From: Bacillota bacterium
GTDB taxonomy: Bacteria > Bacillota > Clostridia > Christensenellales > UBA3700
DNA length: 25,661 bases
Direction: 5' to 3'
Assembly (NCBI GenBank): GCA_023396095.1
Contig: JAEWXG010000008.1
Coordinates: forward strand, 1-25,661
In this document: positions 1 through 5,677 of the stretch, one piece after another
Layout: the number at the start of each line of letters is the position of its first letter
Numbering within the stretch: position 1 is the stretch's first letter
The notes under the pieces: generated by a model
What the model was told of the DNA's origin: nothing
What the model saw: the letters and a program-made list of their open reading frames with translations, nothing else
Databases searched by the model: none
Position numbers and translations under genes: made by a program

Positions 1-9
1 TTCTCAATT

Positions 10-18
10 TGGTATAAT
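10..18 (+). promoter_or_regulatory. Extended -10 promoter of the lipoprotein gene
   Basis: TGGTATAAT is an exact extended -10 element (TG-N-TATAAT), 35 bases before the start codon at 54. Any -35 box would lie outside the window. A strong ribosome site, AAAGGAG at 37-43, follows. Confidence 0.6.
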
Positions 19-53
19 GTTTTTATACATACGAATAAAGGAGTTATATTTAT

Positions 54-623
54 ATGAGAAAAAAAGTTTTTTTAATAATCAGCATTATTTCTGTTTTGGC
101 TGTTTCAGCACTATCTTTCGCATCGTGCGGAGAATTTAATCACCTTCGTCCATCCGGTGTTTATTCAACCTACGAATATACCGATCAAGCAACAGGTAGG
201 GTTCACAGAATACTTGTACAATTTATCCAAGAGGATCTAAATGAAAAAACCGGTGTTTCAGGTAAAGTTAATTTTGCTCATCAGATTAAACTTCCTAATG
301 TTGATAAATGGTTAACAGAAACAATAAACAAGGATTCCAAATACTATGTAACAAATCCTAATGTTGATAAAGGCGATTATAGAACTTCTGAAAGAATTAA
401 TATTCAAAGTCCATGGGGGTTGGTTTCTTCTTTTGGATTCTCCAGTAATTCATTTAATCTTGGATCTTCTGAAACTTGGTATGAGGTTCCAACTGTTAAT
501 ATTAAGGAGAAATTCGGTGAAAATAATTACGATTACCACGGCTATACTTTAACTAAAGTTGAAGATACTTTCCCTACAGAAACTGATGATTTTGCTCCTT
601 ATAATAACCAAAACAATGGCTAA
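54..623 (+). CDS. Small secreted lipoprotein, function unknown
   Basis: A 189-residue protein. It begins with a basic n-region (RKK), a hydrophobic stretch at residues 5-21, and FASC ending at Cys25. This is an acceptable lipobox (Phe at -3 is less usual), so the mature protein is probably a diacylglyceryl lipoprotein on the outer face of the membrane. The mature part is polar, rich in Asn, Thr, Tyr and Asp, with no further membrane segment, repeat or motif that I recognise. Start choice is clear: AAAGGAG lies 10 bases upstream and an extended -10 promoter precedes it. The gene stands alone on the plus strand, with its own terminator, and converges on the minus-strand accessory genes. It may be a chromosomal neighbour of the element or its last cargo gene; the sequence does not decide. 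Confidence 0.75.
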   Translation: MRKKVFLIISIISVLAVSALSFASCGEFNHLRPSGVYSTYEYTDQATGRVHRILVQFIQEDLNEKTGVSGKVNFAHQIKLPNVDKWLTETINKDSKYYVTNPNVDKGDYRTSERINIQSPWGLVSSFGFSSNSFNLGSSETWYEVPTVNIKEKFGENNYDYHGYTLTKVEDTFPTETDDFAPYNNQNNG

Positions 624-648
624 TTATTAAAATTGTTAATGTGCGTTT

Positions 649-678
649 AAAGCTTCGGTTATCCCGGGGCTTTTTTAT
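649..678 (+). terminator. Rho-independent terminator of the lipoprotein gene
   Basis: AAAGCTTCGG (649-658) pairs with CCGGGGCTTT (664-673) around a 5-base loop, with two central G-U pairs, and runs into a T-rich tract. It lies 26 bases after the stop codon. Confidence 0.8.
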
Positions 679-711
679 TTTTTAAAACAATGTTCTTAAC
701 TAATATATTTT

Positions 712-747
712 TGTATTACAATGTGTATTACATTTTGTATTACATTT
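712..747. repeat. 12-bp phased repeat array 1 (three units)
   Basis: Three exact copies of TGTATTACA start at 712, 724 and 736, precisely 12 bp apart; the 3-base spacers are ATG, TTT and TTT. Each core is a TGTA-N-TACA inverted repeat. The array begins just beyond the stop codon (746-748) of the minus-strand gene 746-1054. No gene follows on that strand, so it closes the cluster. Confidence 0.85.
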
Positions 748-1054
748 ATGTACACGCGTGCTTCAGTACACGTTTTATATAAATTCCAAAAAACTCTTCT
801 AAATTATGTCTTACCGCTATTTGCGTATATTGATTAAGTGCTTCTTCATCCTCAATTTTCGTAAACATGTATATGATCGCTTTTAAATAGTTCTCATAAT
901 CTTCTTTTCTAAATTTCTCCAATTGAGCTACAAATTCTTCATAAGTTTTTTTATCCTCTTCACGTACTTTTTTCACTATCTTTTCAGCCAGTTTTAAATC
1001 TTTATCAAACTCTTTTTTTAATATCGCTTTTTCCGTTTTGTTTAGTTCTATCAT
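746..1054 (-). CDS. Small helical protein, function unknown
   Basis: A 102-residue soluble protein, very rich in Lys and Glu, and predicted by eye to be almost wholly alpha-helical with coiled-coil potential in residues 5-55. There is no signal peptide, membrane segment or domain that I recognise. The start is supported by AGAGGTG 7 bases before the ATG. It is the last gene of the accessory block. Its leader carries a perfect 9-bp inverted repeat (1082-1110), and 12-bp array 1 lies directly after its stop codon. Size and composition fit a plasmid or phage accessory protein, but I cannot give a function. Confidence 0.6.
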   Translation of the reverse strand: MIELNKTEKAILKKEFDKDLKLAEKIVKKVREEDKKTYEEFVAQLEKFRKEDYENYLKAIIYMFTKIEDEEALNQYTQIAVRHNLEEFFGIYIKRVLKHACT

Positions 1055-1081
1055 TTATTAACACCTCTATATTTTTATTGG

Positions 1082-1110
1082 TTAGCCGTTTTTAAATTCT
1101 GAACGGCTAA
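1082..1110. repeat. Perfect 9-bp inverted repeat in the leader of gene 746-1054
   Basis: TTAGCCGTT (1082-1090) and AACGGCTAA (1102-1110) are exact complements with an 11-base spacer. Neither strand has a T-run afterwards, so it is not a normal terminator. It lies 28 bases upstream of the start codon of gene 746-1054 and could be an operator or a leader RNA hairpin. Confidence 0.55.
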
Positions 1111-1187
1111 ACAGAATATGAAAAGGGGGAGCATTATGCACTTTTTAGTATTCGATCTATTTTTTGTAAAATTCCCAACTCCTATTT

Positions 1188-1223
1188 TGTGTGACATTTT
1201 GTATTACATTTTGTATCACGGTT
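1188..1223. repeat. 12-bp phased repeat array 2 (three units)
   Basis: Units start at 1188 (TGTGTGACA), 1200 (TGTATTACA) and 1212 (TGTATCACG), again exactly 12 bp apart. The array lies just beyond the stop codon of the DUF3310 gene (1232). On the minus strand it is followed by an AGGAG ribosome-site-like motif with no convincing gene behind it. Confidence 0.8.
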
Positions 1224-1231
1224 ATTTATCT

Positions 1232-1696
1232 TTAATCCGATCCTTTAAAATATTGCCTTTGTTTTGCGTGTTCCATCGCTTTGGATATGTACCAAATGGA
1301 TTTTTTTAAATCTTCTATAGGTTTTCCTTTATATTGAAAACGCATTAAATATTTAACAGTGTTTGATACAAGATATGCTAAAAATGGATCCTTATATCCA
1401 TCTATAACATCTCGTATAAGTTCAATTGTTTCAAAACTCTGTATTTTGTAATGCTCTGGATTTATATTGTCTATACTGTAGACTATTTTAATTTTTATCG
1501 AATTATCATTACAACGTTTTAAAAGTTCGTTTAAAACTGCTTGTACGGTATTGAAATAGTCTTCATCATTTTGTGCTATTCCCTTATTTGCCATGTAAAG
1601 AGAAAGTAGTATTTCCTTCATAAGATAATTCGTTAATTCATCGTCTTCACACAGTATTGCTTTCAAATATTTATTCCTGAATTCTTTCTTTTTCAT
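1232..1696 (-). CDS. DUF3310 domain protein (phage/plasmid type)
   Basis: A 154-residue soluble protein. Residues about 79-141 match the DUF3310 pattern: an NPEHYK start, a central helix, the NTVKYLMRF segment and the closing EDLKKSIWYI. DUF3310 proteins are common in phages and plasmids. They are sometimes labelled SaV-like or nucleotide kinase, but their function is not established. The N-terminal 75 residues are helical and not part of the family core. The gene follows the 1724-2077 Gln-repeat gene after 27 bases and is followed by 12-bp array 2. The AAAGGGGAAAAAGTT stretch before the ATG serves as a weak ribosome site. This is the clearest phage-like or plasmid-like marker in the tail of the accessory block. 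Confidence 0.75.
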   Translation of the reverse strand: MKKKEFRNKYLKAILCEDDELTNYLMKEILLSLYMANKGIAQNDEDYFNTVQAVLNELLKRCNDNSIKIKIVYSIDNINPEHYKIQSFETIELIRDVIDGYKDPFLAYLVSNTVKYLMRFQYKGKPIEDLKKSIWYISKAMEHAKQRQYFKGSD

Positions 1697-1723
1697 AACT
1701 TTTTCCCCTTTTTATGTTGTACG

Positions 1724-2077
1724 CTACATTTCTCTTTGATTAGTTTTCTCTTCATCCTGGTATATTCTGCCTTGTACTTGTTGGTTGCTTTGATATAAAT
1801 CACCTTGTACATCTTGCCTATATTGCCATAAATCGCCTTTCACTTCTTGCCTATATTGACATAAATCACCTTGCACTTTTTGTCTACCTTGATATAAATT
1901 GCCTTTTACTAGTTGCTTGTCTTGATATAATGTACCTCCTACGCTCATAAAATTAATGTATACGTCGCTGTCAAAACTGCTAAAATCTAAACTGCTCAAA
2001 TCAATGTTGCCATCTTCATCAATACAATTCTCTAGAATCCATGCTTTTTTCTCTTCCGGTGTTAAATTTCTACTCAT
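1724..2077 (-). CDS. Gln-rich 11-residue repeat protein (paralogue B)
   Basis: A 117-residue protein starting MSRNLTPEEKKAW. An in-frame ATG six bases upstream (2083) lies only two bases after AGGAGG, whereas the ATG at 2077 has 8-base spacing and aligns with the paralogue at 2070-2618, so I chose 2077. Layout: a conserved head (residues 1-48) with a short pentapeptide-like patch (IDLSSLDFSSF); five complete 11-residue units of the form D/N-L-Y-Q-x-x-Q-x-V-K/Q-G (residues 49-103); and a degraded sixth unit as tail. No membrane segment or catalytic motif. The fold is probably a repeating solenoid or an elongated helix. The first 8 bases overlap the end of the upstream paralogue (ATGAGTAG), so the two are probably co-translated. 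Function unknown. Confidence 0.8.
   Translation of the reverse strand: MSRNLTPEEKKAWILENCIDEDGNIDLSSLDFSSFDSDVYINFMSVGGTLYQDKQLVKGNLYQGRQKVQGDLCQYRQEVKGDLWQYRQDVQGDLYQSNQQVQGRIYQDEEKTNQREM
1769..1933 (-). repeat. 33-bp tandem repeats, 5 units (coding)
   Basis: Five in-frame 33-bp units encode residues 49-103 of the 117-residue Gln-repeat protein. The LYQ, LCQ or LWQ triplets recur at exact 11-codon spacing. The units have diverged in sequence, so this is an old array held in register. Confidence 0.85.
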
Positions 2078-2618
2078 TTCCATTTCCTCCTATTTTATCT
2101 TGAAATGTTTCGCCTTTCACTTCCTGTCTATTTTGGTATAAATCTCCTTCTACTTTTTGACTATGTTGATACAAATCACCTTGTACTTTTTGGTGGGCTT
2201 GATGCAAACTGCTTTCTACTTCTTGATTGTCCTGCCATAAAGCCCTTTTTACTCTTTGAAAACTTTGATACAAATCGCCTTTTACTTGTTGAAAATCTTG
2301 ATGCAAATTTCCTTTTACTTTTTGTTCATATTGATACAAATTTTCTTGTACTTCTTGACCATACTGATATAAATTATCTTTTACTTCTTGGTGCTCTTGA
2401 GCTAAAATACCTTGTACTTTTTGAAAACCTTGATACAAATTTCCTTGTACTTCTTGCCTACCTTGACTTAAATTGCCTTTTACCTTCATTCTGCCGATGT
2501 ATACATTCCCGTCAAAATCGCTAAAATCCAATTCTTTTAAATCGATGTTGCCGTGTTCGTTGATACAATTTTCCAAAATCCATGCTTTCTTTTCTTCCGC
2601 TGTTAAATTCCTACTCAT
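2070..2618 (-). CDS. Gln-rich 11-residue repeat protein (paralogue A)
   Basis: A 182-residue protein with the same head as the 117-residue paralogue (MSRNLTAEEKKAWILENC, then IDLKELDFSDFDGNVYI). Eleven complete 11-residue units cover residues 49-169, followed by a 13-residue tail. The consensus is N/D-L-Y-Q-x-x-Q-x-V-K/Q-G: Leu, two Gln and Val are nearly invariant, and the two x positions vary freely (GF, YG, YE, DF, SF, DN, AH, HS, NR). It is soluble, with no signal sequence. Regular spacing of Leu and Val with a turn-like Gly suggests a beta-solenoid related to pentapeptide-repeat proteins; an 11-residue (hendecad) coiled coil is the alternative. AGGAGG lies 10 bases before the ATG, and 12-bp array 3 lies directly upstream. 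Function unknown. Confidence 0.85.
   Translation of the reverse strand: MSRNLTAEEKKAWILENCINEHGNIDLKELDFSDFDGNVYIGRMKVKGNLSQGRQEVQGNLYQGFQKVQGILAQEHQEVKDNLYQYGQEVQENLYQYEQKVKGNLHQDFQQVKGDLYQSFQRVKRALWQDNQEVESSLHQAHQKVQGDLYQHSQKVEGDLYQNRQEVKGETFQDKIGGNGNE
2112..2474 (-). repeat. 33-bp tandem repeats, 11 units (coding)
   Basis: Eleven in-frame 33-bp units encode residues 49-169 of the 182-residue Gln-repeat protein. The unit length never varies and the two variable codons differ in most units. Copy number differs from the neighbouring paralogue (11 against 5), which suggests change by slippage or recombination. Confidence 0.9.
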
Positions 2619-2638
2619 TTCCCTATTACCTCCTATCT

Positions 2639-2674
2639 CGTATTACAGTTTGTATTACATTTTGTATTACACAT
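2639..2674. repeat. 12-bp phased repeat array 3 (three units)
   Basis: Units start at 2639 (CGTATTACA), 2651 and 2663 (both TGTATTACA), exactly 12 bp apart. The TAA stop of the upstream gene (2667-2669) lies within the third unit. On the minus strand the array ends about 7 bases before the AGGAGG site of gene 2070-2618. Confidence 0.85.
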
Positions 2675-3059
2675 CCTCTAATTCATATCCGGGAAGTAAT
2701 AAATCTTTAAAAATGAATGGTTCTTTATACTTTGTAGGAACCTTTGGATTAATCTCTGTAAACAAATGACTGTACGCCTGTTTCCTACCTGATATATATC
2801 GCAGTGCCTTTTCTTTATCGTTAAAAATTACTTCTTTTTGCGGCGCTACTATCGTGAGATTCGTTTGAGGAGCGTTTGTCGTTATTCTCCATATCACAAC
2901 ATATCTGTTCAAAGATTTACGAAAACGAATGTACATGCGATATGTTCTATTTGATATTTCTTCTTCAATATCACCCCATCTATCTTCATTTAGTGCCCAA
3001 ACGTTATTTGTATGATCAGTTTCTTCAACAGAAAGATACTCGATAGCCGCACTTAACAA
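2667..3059 (-). CDS. Unknown protein; probably the 3' part of a frameshifted gene
   Basis: The open frame gives 130 residues from a TTG at 3059, but that start has no good ribosome site. The same frame stays open further upstream to 3125 and encodes sensible protein (IYDLSRKWEEIACETY) without any ATG. That stretch joins smoothly to the end of the upstream ORF (NEHEILKK) if one base is added in a run of six A (minus strand, 3107-3112). The joined protein would be about 212 residues. I see no known domain. The C-terminal part is a mixed alpha/beta region rich in Trp, Tyr and Arg, with no signal or membrane segment. The stop codon lies inside 12-bp array 3. Whether this is a real frameshift, a programmed one or a homopolymer error cannot be told from the sequence. 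Confidence 0.5.
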   Translation of the reverse strand: MLSAAIEYLSVEETDHTNNVWALNEDRWGDIEEEISNRTYRMYIRFRKSLNRYVVIWRITTNAPQTNLTIVAPQKEVIFNDKEKALRYISGRKQAYSHLFTEINPKVPTKYKEPFIFKDLLLPGYELEDV

Positions 3060-3094
3060 ATAGGTCTCACAAGCGATTTCTTCCCATTTTCGAC

Positions 3095-3304
3095 TCAGGT
3101 CATAGATTTTTTCAATATTTCGTGTTCATTTAATTTGCTTTTTTCATGCATTTTTTCAAGCTCTTCTTTATTCAGCTTTATTAAAGGCGTAATATCTAAT
3201 TTCTTATCCCAAATTGAACGTTTTATTATAATTTCATCCCCGGGAACCCATCTATCATCCTCACGGTTATTAAAACTTGATTTTTTTATCGCTTCTTTAA
3301 TCAT
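3095..3304 (-). CDS. Small unknown protein; probably the 5' part of a frameshifted gene
   Basis: 69 residues with a good start: AAGGAG stands 7 bases before the ATG, just after 12-bp array 4. It is basic and soluble, with no recognised domain. The last residues (SMT and stop) lie after a run of six A. One extra A there would continue the frame into IYDLSRKWEEI and on into ORF 2667-3059. The natural helical reading across the join (KLNEHEILKK then IYDLSRKW) suggests the two ORFs are, or recently were, a single gene. Confidence 0.5.
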   Translation of the reverse strand: MIKEAIKKSSFNNREDDRWVPGDEIIIKRSIWDKKLDITPLIKLNKEELEKMHEKSKLNEHEILKKSMT

Positions 3305-3321
3305 TTTTTATCTCCTTATTA

Positions 3322-3357
3322 TGTATTACATGTTGTGTGACATTTCGTATTCATATA
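3322..3357. repeat. 12-bp phased repeat array 4 (three units)
   Basis: Units start at 3322 (TGTATTACA), 3334 (TGTGTGACA) and 3346 (degenerate CGTATTCAT), exactly 12 bp apart. The stop codon of gene 3326-3694 lies in the first unit. On the minus strand the array ends 5-7 bases before the AAGGAG of gene 3095-3304. The TGTGTGACA variant also occurs in array 2. Confidence 0.75.
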
Positions 3358-3694
3358 TTTTCTTATCAAGTCCTTTCTGTTTTTTTAAAGTTATATTTAC
3401 TTTGTTTAGATATTCATTTAACGGAATTAAAACTTTATAACGTAAAATTTCTTCATCACCTATCTCTTTTTCTAAGGTTTCTATTAAACTCAACTTGCTA
3501 CCTATTGTGTAAATTAAACTACTTAATAAAGGTTTGTCTTTTTTAACCAATGTGTATTTAATATTCTTTAAATCAAAAGTTTTTTCTGAATTTCTAAAAT
3601 AGGTAGATATATATTCAGCTTCTTCTATAGAATATAAACTTCCTACTTTAAAAATTTCACATTCACTTTCTTTAATCAAAATACCGAATCCCAT
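3326..3694 (-). CDS. Unknown 122-residue protein of the accessory block
   Basis: A soluble protein with no recognised domain. The N-terminal third looks alpha/beta (GILIKESECEIFKVGSLY) and the rest is helical, ending in a Lys/Glu-rich segment. There is no signal peptide or long hydrophobic stretch. The start lies two bases after the stop of the two-TM protein gene, with only a weak AGGGA site, so translation is probably coupled to it. Its stop codon is embedded in 12-bp array 4. Together with its neighbours it may belong to a conjugation or maintenance module, but nothing in its own sequence proves this. Confidence 0.6.
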   Translation of the reverse strand: MGFGILIKESECEIFKVGSLYSIEEAEYISTYFRNSEKTFDLKNIKYTLVKKDKPLLSSLIYTIGSKLSLIETLEKEIGDEEILRYKVLIPLNEYLNKVNITLKKQKGLDKKIYEYEMSHNM

Positions 3695-3696
3695 GG

Positions 3697-4032
3697 CTAA
3701 ATCCCTATAAATGGCATAACTAAACCTAAACCTTTATCCCCTGCCCACGCTACCAATGTTTGTATTAATAAAGGTGCGCCTACTGCTAAAACGAATATAA
3801 GTACAATCCCTAAAATAAATTGCTTTAATAGTGTTTTAGCTTCAACACGTTGTTCCGCCTTTTTAGCAGATAACACTTTTACTCCGATATAGATTGCCCA
3901 TAATACGCATAAAGTTACACTTATTCCAACCATGTATTTAATTGATTTGTTTACCAATTCACTTAAATATGTTTGAAAGGTGTCTAATCCTTGCGCATCT
4001 CCTTGTACTCCGGCAATTAAAAAATTTAACAT
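3697..4032 (-). CDS. Two-TM small membrane protein, VirB2/TrbC-like
   Basis: 111 residues: a short polar N-terminus; a first membrane segment at residues about 33-54; a strongly basic and acidic cytoplasmic loop (KKAEQRVEAKTLLKQ); a second membrane segment at about 70-94; and a short Gly-rich end. This size and layout match the VirB2/TrbC pilin-like proteins of type IV secretion systems in Gram-positive conjugative elements, which lack long soluble domains. AGGAGG upstream fixes the start. No VirB4 ATPase, VirB6, VirD4 or relaxase is in the window, so the conjugation assignment rests on topology alone. A phage holin or an unrelated small membrane protein is the alternative. Confidence 0.55.
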   Translation of the reverse strand: MLNFLIAGVQGDAQGLDTFQTYLSELVNKSIKYMVGISVTLCVLWAIYIGVKVLSAKKAEQRVEAKTLLKQFILGIVLIFVLAVGAPLLIQTLVAWAGDKGLGLVMPFIGI

Positions 4033-4056
4033 TTTTACTTTTCCTCCTTTTTTTTA

Positions 4057-4461
4057 TTAATTTGTGCGAATTACTCCGCCGTATCTCATTACAACACCCA
4101 CAGTACCCATTTCAGAGCAGAAATCATCATCCAAATTCATGACATATGCTATCGGAAAACCATTTTTTAAATCACGTACATCGCTTTCCCATTCTTCTTC
4201 ATAAGTTGATACGAACAGTAATGTCAGAAGTTCACCGAAATCCGTTTTGTTATATATAACGTGATAAACAAGAAATCCTGTTTTTTCTTCCCACCTGCGT
4301 ATCCTATCCGCCCATTCTTTATTGTTGTCTACCCAAAATAAAATACCGTTTTCCGAATAATTTAATTTATCTTCTTTAATAAAATCTCTTAAAACGTTCG
4401 GATGTACATTTAAAAGCTTTAACCTCTTAATTGCCTCTTCCTTCATAGGGTTATTTTCCAT
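4057..4461 (-). CDS. Unknown acidic protein of Bacillota mobile elements
   Basis: 134 residues from the second of two close ATGs. The first (4467) is one base from AGGGGG; the second (4461) has normal 7-base spacing. The protein is acidic and soluble and reads like a compact alpha/beta domain: a helical start (KEEAIKRLKLLNVHPNVLRDF), a repeated aromatic core (FWVDNNKEWADRIRRWEEK), a strand-rich middle (FLVYHVIY) and a C-terminal part with NLDDDFCSEMG. It looks familiar as a small hypothetical protein found near conjugation genes in Clostridia, but I know of no assigned function. Its start overlaps the end of the ribbon-helix-helix gene by 11 bases, in line with the tight operon. Confidence 0.65.
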   Translation of the reverse strand: MENNPMKEEAIKRLKLLNVHPNVLRDFIKEDKLNYSENGILFWVDNNKEWADRIRRWEEKTGFLVYHVIYNKTDFGELLTLLFVSTYEEEWESDVRDLKNGFPIAYVMNLDDDFCSEMGTVGVVMRYGGVIRTN

Positions 4462-4666
4462 ACCCATTCCCCCTATCTGACATTAAAATCGTTTGTTTAA
4501 TATAATCTCGTAAATATTCACTTGTACTTATTCCACTTTTACTTAATACCATGTTTAAAGCTTCCTTTTCTTTATGAGATATCCTCACAGAAATTGTTGC
4601 CTCTTTATTTTGTTTCTTTAAACTTACAACGTTCTCATTTGATAAAAGATTACTTACTATTCCCAT
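4451..4666 (-). CDS. Ribbon-helix-helix DNA-binding protein, possible ParA partner
   Basis: 71 residues. After a short flexible N-terminus, ATISVRISHKEKEALNMVL forms the beta strand and first helix, and the SGISTSEYLRDYIKQ stretch the second helix, of an Arc/CopG-type ribbon-helix-helix fold. Such proteins bind short repeated palindromes as dimers. Size and place, next but one to a Soj-like ParA, recall the omega/delta partition pair of pSM19035, where omega is also 71 residues, although there is no clear sequence match. It could equally be a relaxosome accessory or an autorepressor. AGGAGA lies 8 bases before the ATG. The gene overlaps both neighbours (17 bases upstream, 11 downstream). The TGTA-N-TACA arrays at 712-3357 are natural candidates for its binding sites; this is inference. 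Confidence 0.7.
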   Translation of the reverse strand: MGIVSNLLSNENVVSLKKQNKEATISVRISHKEKEALNMVLSKSGISTSEYLRDYIKQTILMSDRGNGYGK

Positions 4667-4910
4667 TTTCTCTTTCTCCTATAATTACATTCTCTTTACT
4701 CTGAGCTTGATAAACCTGCCCGGCTTCGTGAAATTCCTGGTATACAGCATTGGCTTTATGAAAACCTTGGAAAATTTCTTTTGCTTTCATTCCGTCCAGC
4801 ATCACACATCCTTTTATACTTGAGAAATCCAAATCTCTAAGATCCACATCACCGTTTTCTTCATCGCTGAAATTTTCGATAATCAGCTCTACTAATTCTT
4901 TTTTTGTCAT
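4650..4910 (-). CDS. Short diverged member of the Gln-repeat family (paralogue C)
   Basis: 86 residues. The head (VELIIENFSDEENG then VDLRDLDFSSIKG) aligns with residues 12-37 of the two larger Gln-repeat proteins. About three degenerate units of ten residues follow: EIFQGFHKAN, AVYQEFHEAG and QVYQAQSKEN. They keep the YQ core, but His replaces the second Gln and Ala replaces Val. It is soluble with no enzyme motif. Its ATG overlaps the ParA stop codon (ATGA, 4 bases), and its own end overlaps the ribbon-helix-helix start by 17 bases. It is thus wedged inside the partition operon, which suggests that the family is tied to plasmid maintenance. Function unknown. Confidence 0.65.
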   Translation of the reverse strand: MTKKELVELIIENFSDEENGDVDLRDLDFSSIKGCVMLDGMKAKEIFQGFHKANAVYQEFHEAGQVYQAQSKENVIIGERENGNSK

Positions 4911-5677
4911 ATTTTTTCTTCCTCAGTAAATTCTTTTATAAAATCCTGATAATCACTCAAAAATTCGCTATTTAATTCAGCAATATTTTTAGCGCCGTTC
5001 GAAAGTTCGGCTATCTTAACTGAAAGTCGTATTTTTGTTTTAAATACTTTCGTTCCTGCCTGTTTAGCAAGTCTATCCATCCATTCCAATGTATAATCAG
5101 TGCTTTTTCTGCGCGAATCGAACATAGTTATTAAAAATCCGTTAATCTTTAAATCAGGTTTTAAACTGTCTTTGACTTCATTAACGGTTTCAAGAAGAAG
5201 TTCAATTCCTTTCACCGATAAATGTTCAGCTTTAGTCGGTATTAAAACCTCATCGGATGCTACTAAAACATTTATAGTTAATATCGATAAAGACGGCGAT
5301 GAATCAATTAGAATGTAATCGTATTTATCTCTAATAGCATCAATTGCCTTTTTTAAATAAAGCTCTCGCATAAATTTACTTGTCAGTATTTTATTAGCTT
5401 CTTCCAAATTGATGTCGGAAGTGATTAAATCCAATTTTTCATTTATTTCGGTTAGATAACCGCTGTCCATTTTCAAAACATTAAGAAATTTTAATGCTCC
5501 GGGATATTCTCCGGCACCTATAACTATTCCAAATGATGATGTTAAATTCCCTTGTGGATCAAAATCCACTGCAAGAACTTTATAACCTTGTTTTGCCAAA
5601 TAATGAGACATTGCATTTACTGTAGTTGTTTTAGCAACTCCTCCTTTCTGATTAATAACTCCTATTACTTTTCCCAT
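4907..5677 (-). CDS. parA: ParA/Soj-type partition ATPase
   Basis: 256 residues. The deviant Walker A motif KGGVAKTTT is at residues 11-19, with the signature Lys at 11. FDPQGN and a downstream LIDSSPSLS provide the A'/Walker B elements, and the helical C-terminus is typical of ParA. No N-terminal HTH domain precedes the ATPase, so it is of the short Soj/type Ib class. In partition systems ParA binds the nucleoid with ATP and moves plasmid copies bound by a centromere protein. Here it lies between an unknown gene (13-base overlap) and the small Gln-repeat gene (4-base overlap), in the operon of the RepA_N initiator. No classic ParB is present; the 71-residue ribbon-helix-helix protein is the likely partner. 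Confidence 0.93.
   Translation of the reverse strand: MGKVIGVINQKGGVAKTTTVNAMSHYLAKQGYKVLAVDFDPQGNLTSSFGIVIGAGEYPGALKFLNVLKMDSGYLTEINEKLDLITSDINLEEANKILTSKFMRELYLKKAIDAIRDKYDYILIDSSPSLSILTINVLVASDEVLIPTKAEHLSVKGIELLLETVNEVKDSLKPDLKINGFLITMFDSRRKSTDYTLEWMDRLAKQAGTKVFKTKIRLSVKIAELSNGAKNIAELNSEFLSDYQDFIKEFTEEEKI

Noticed and set aside
1144..1185. 14-codon minus-strand reading frame after array 2 (TTG start)
   Set aside because: The ribosome-like AGGAG touches the TTG with no spacing and there is no independent evidence for the peptide.
1118..1309. Plus-strand ORF of 63 codons near array 2
   Set aside because: It crosses array 2 and the 3' end of the DUF3310 gene, and the translation is hydrophobic noise.
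1769..2474. Regular 33-bp repeats that could be mistaken for a CRISPR array
   Set aside because: The units are contiguous, lie in frame in two genes and encode 11-residue protein repeats; there are no unique spacers between identical repeats and no cas genes.
2105..2524. 139-codon plus-strand ORF opposite the 182-residue repeat gene
   Set aside because: It is the mirror of a tandem-repeat gene, has no ribosome site, and gives a low-complexity Leu-rich protein.
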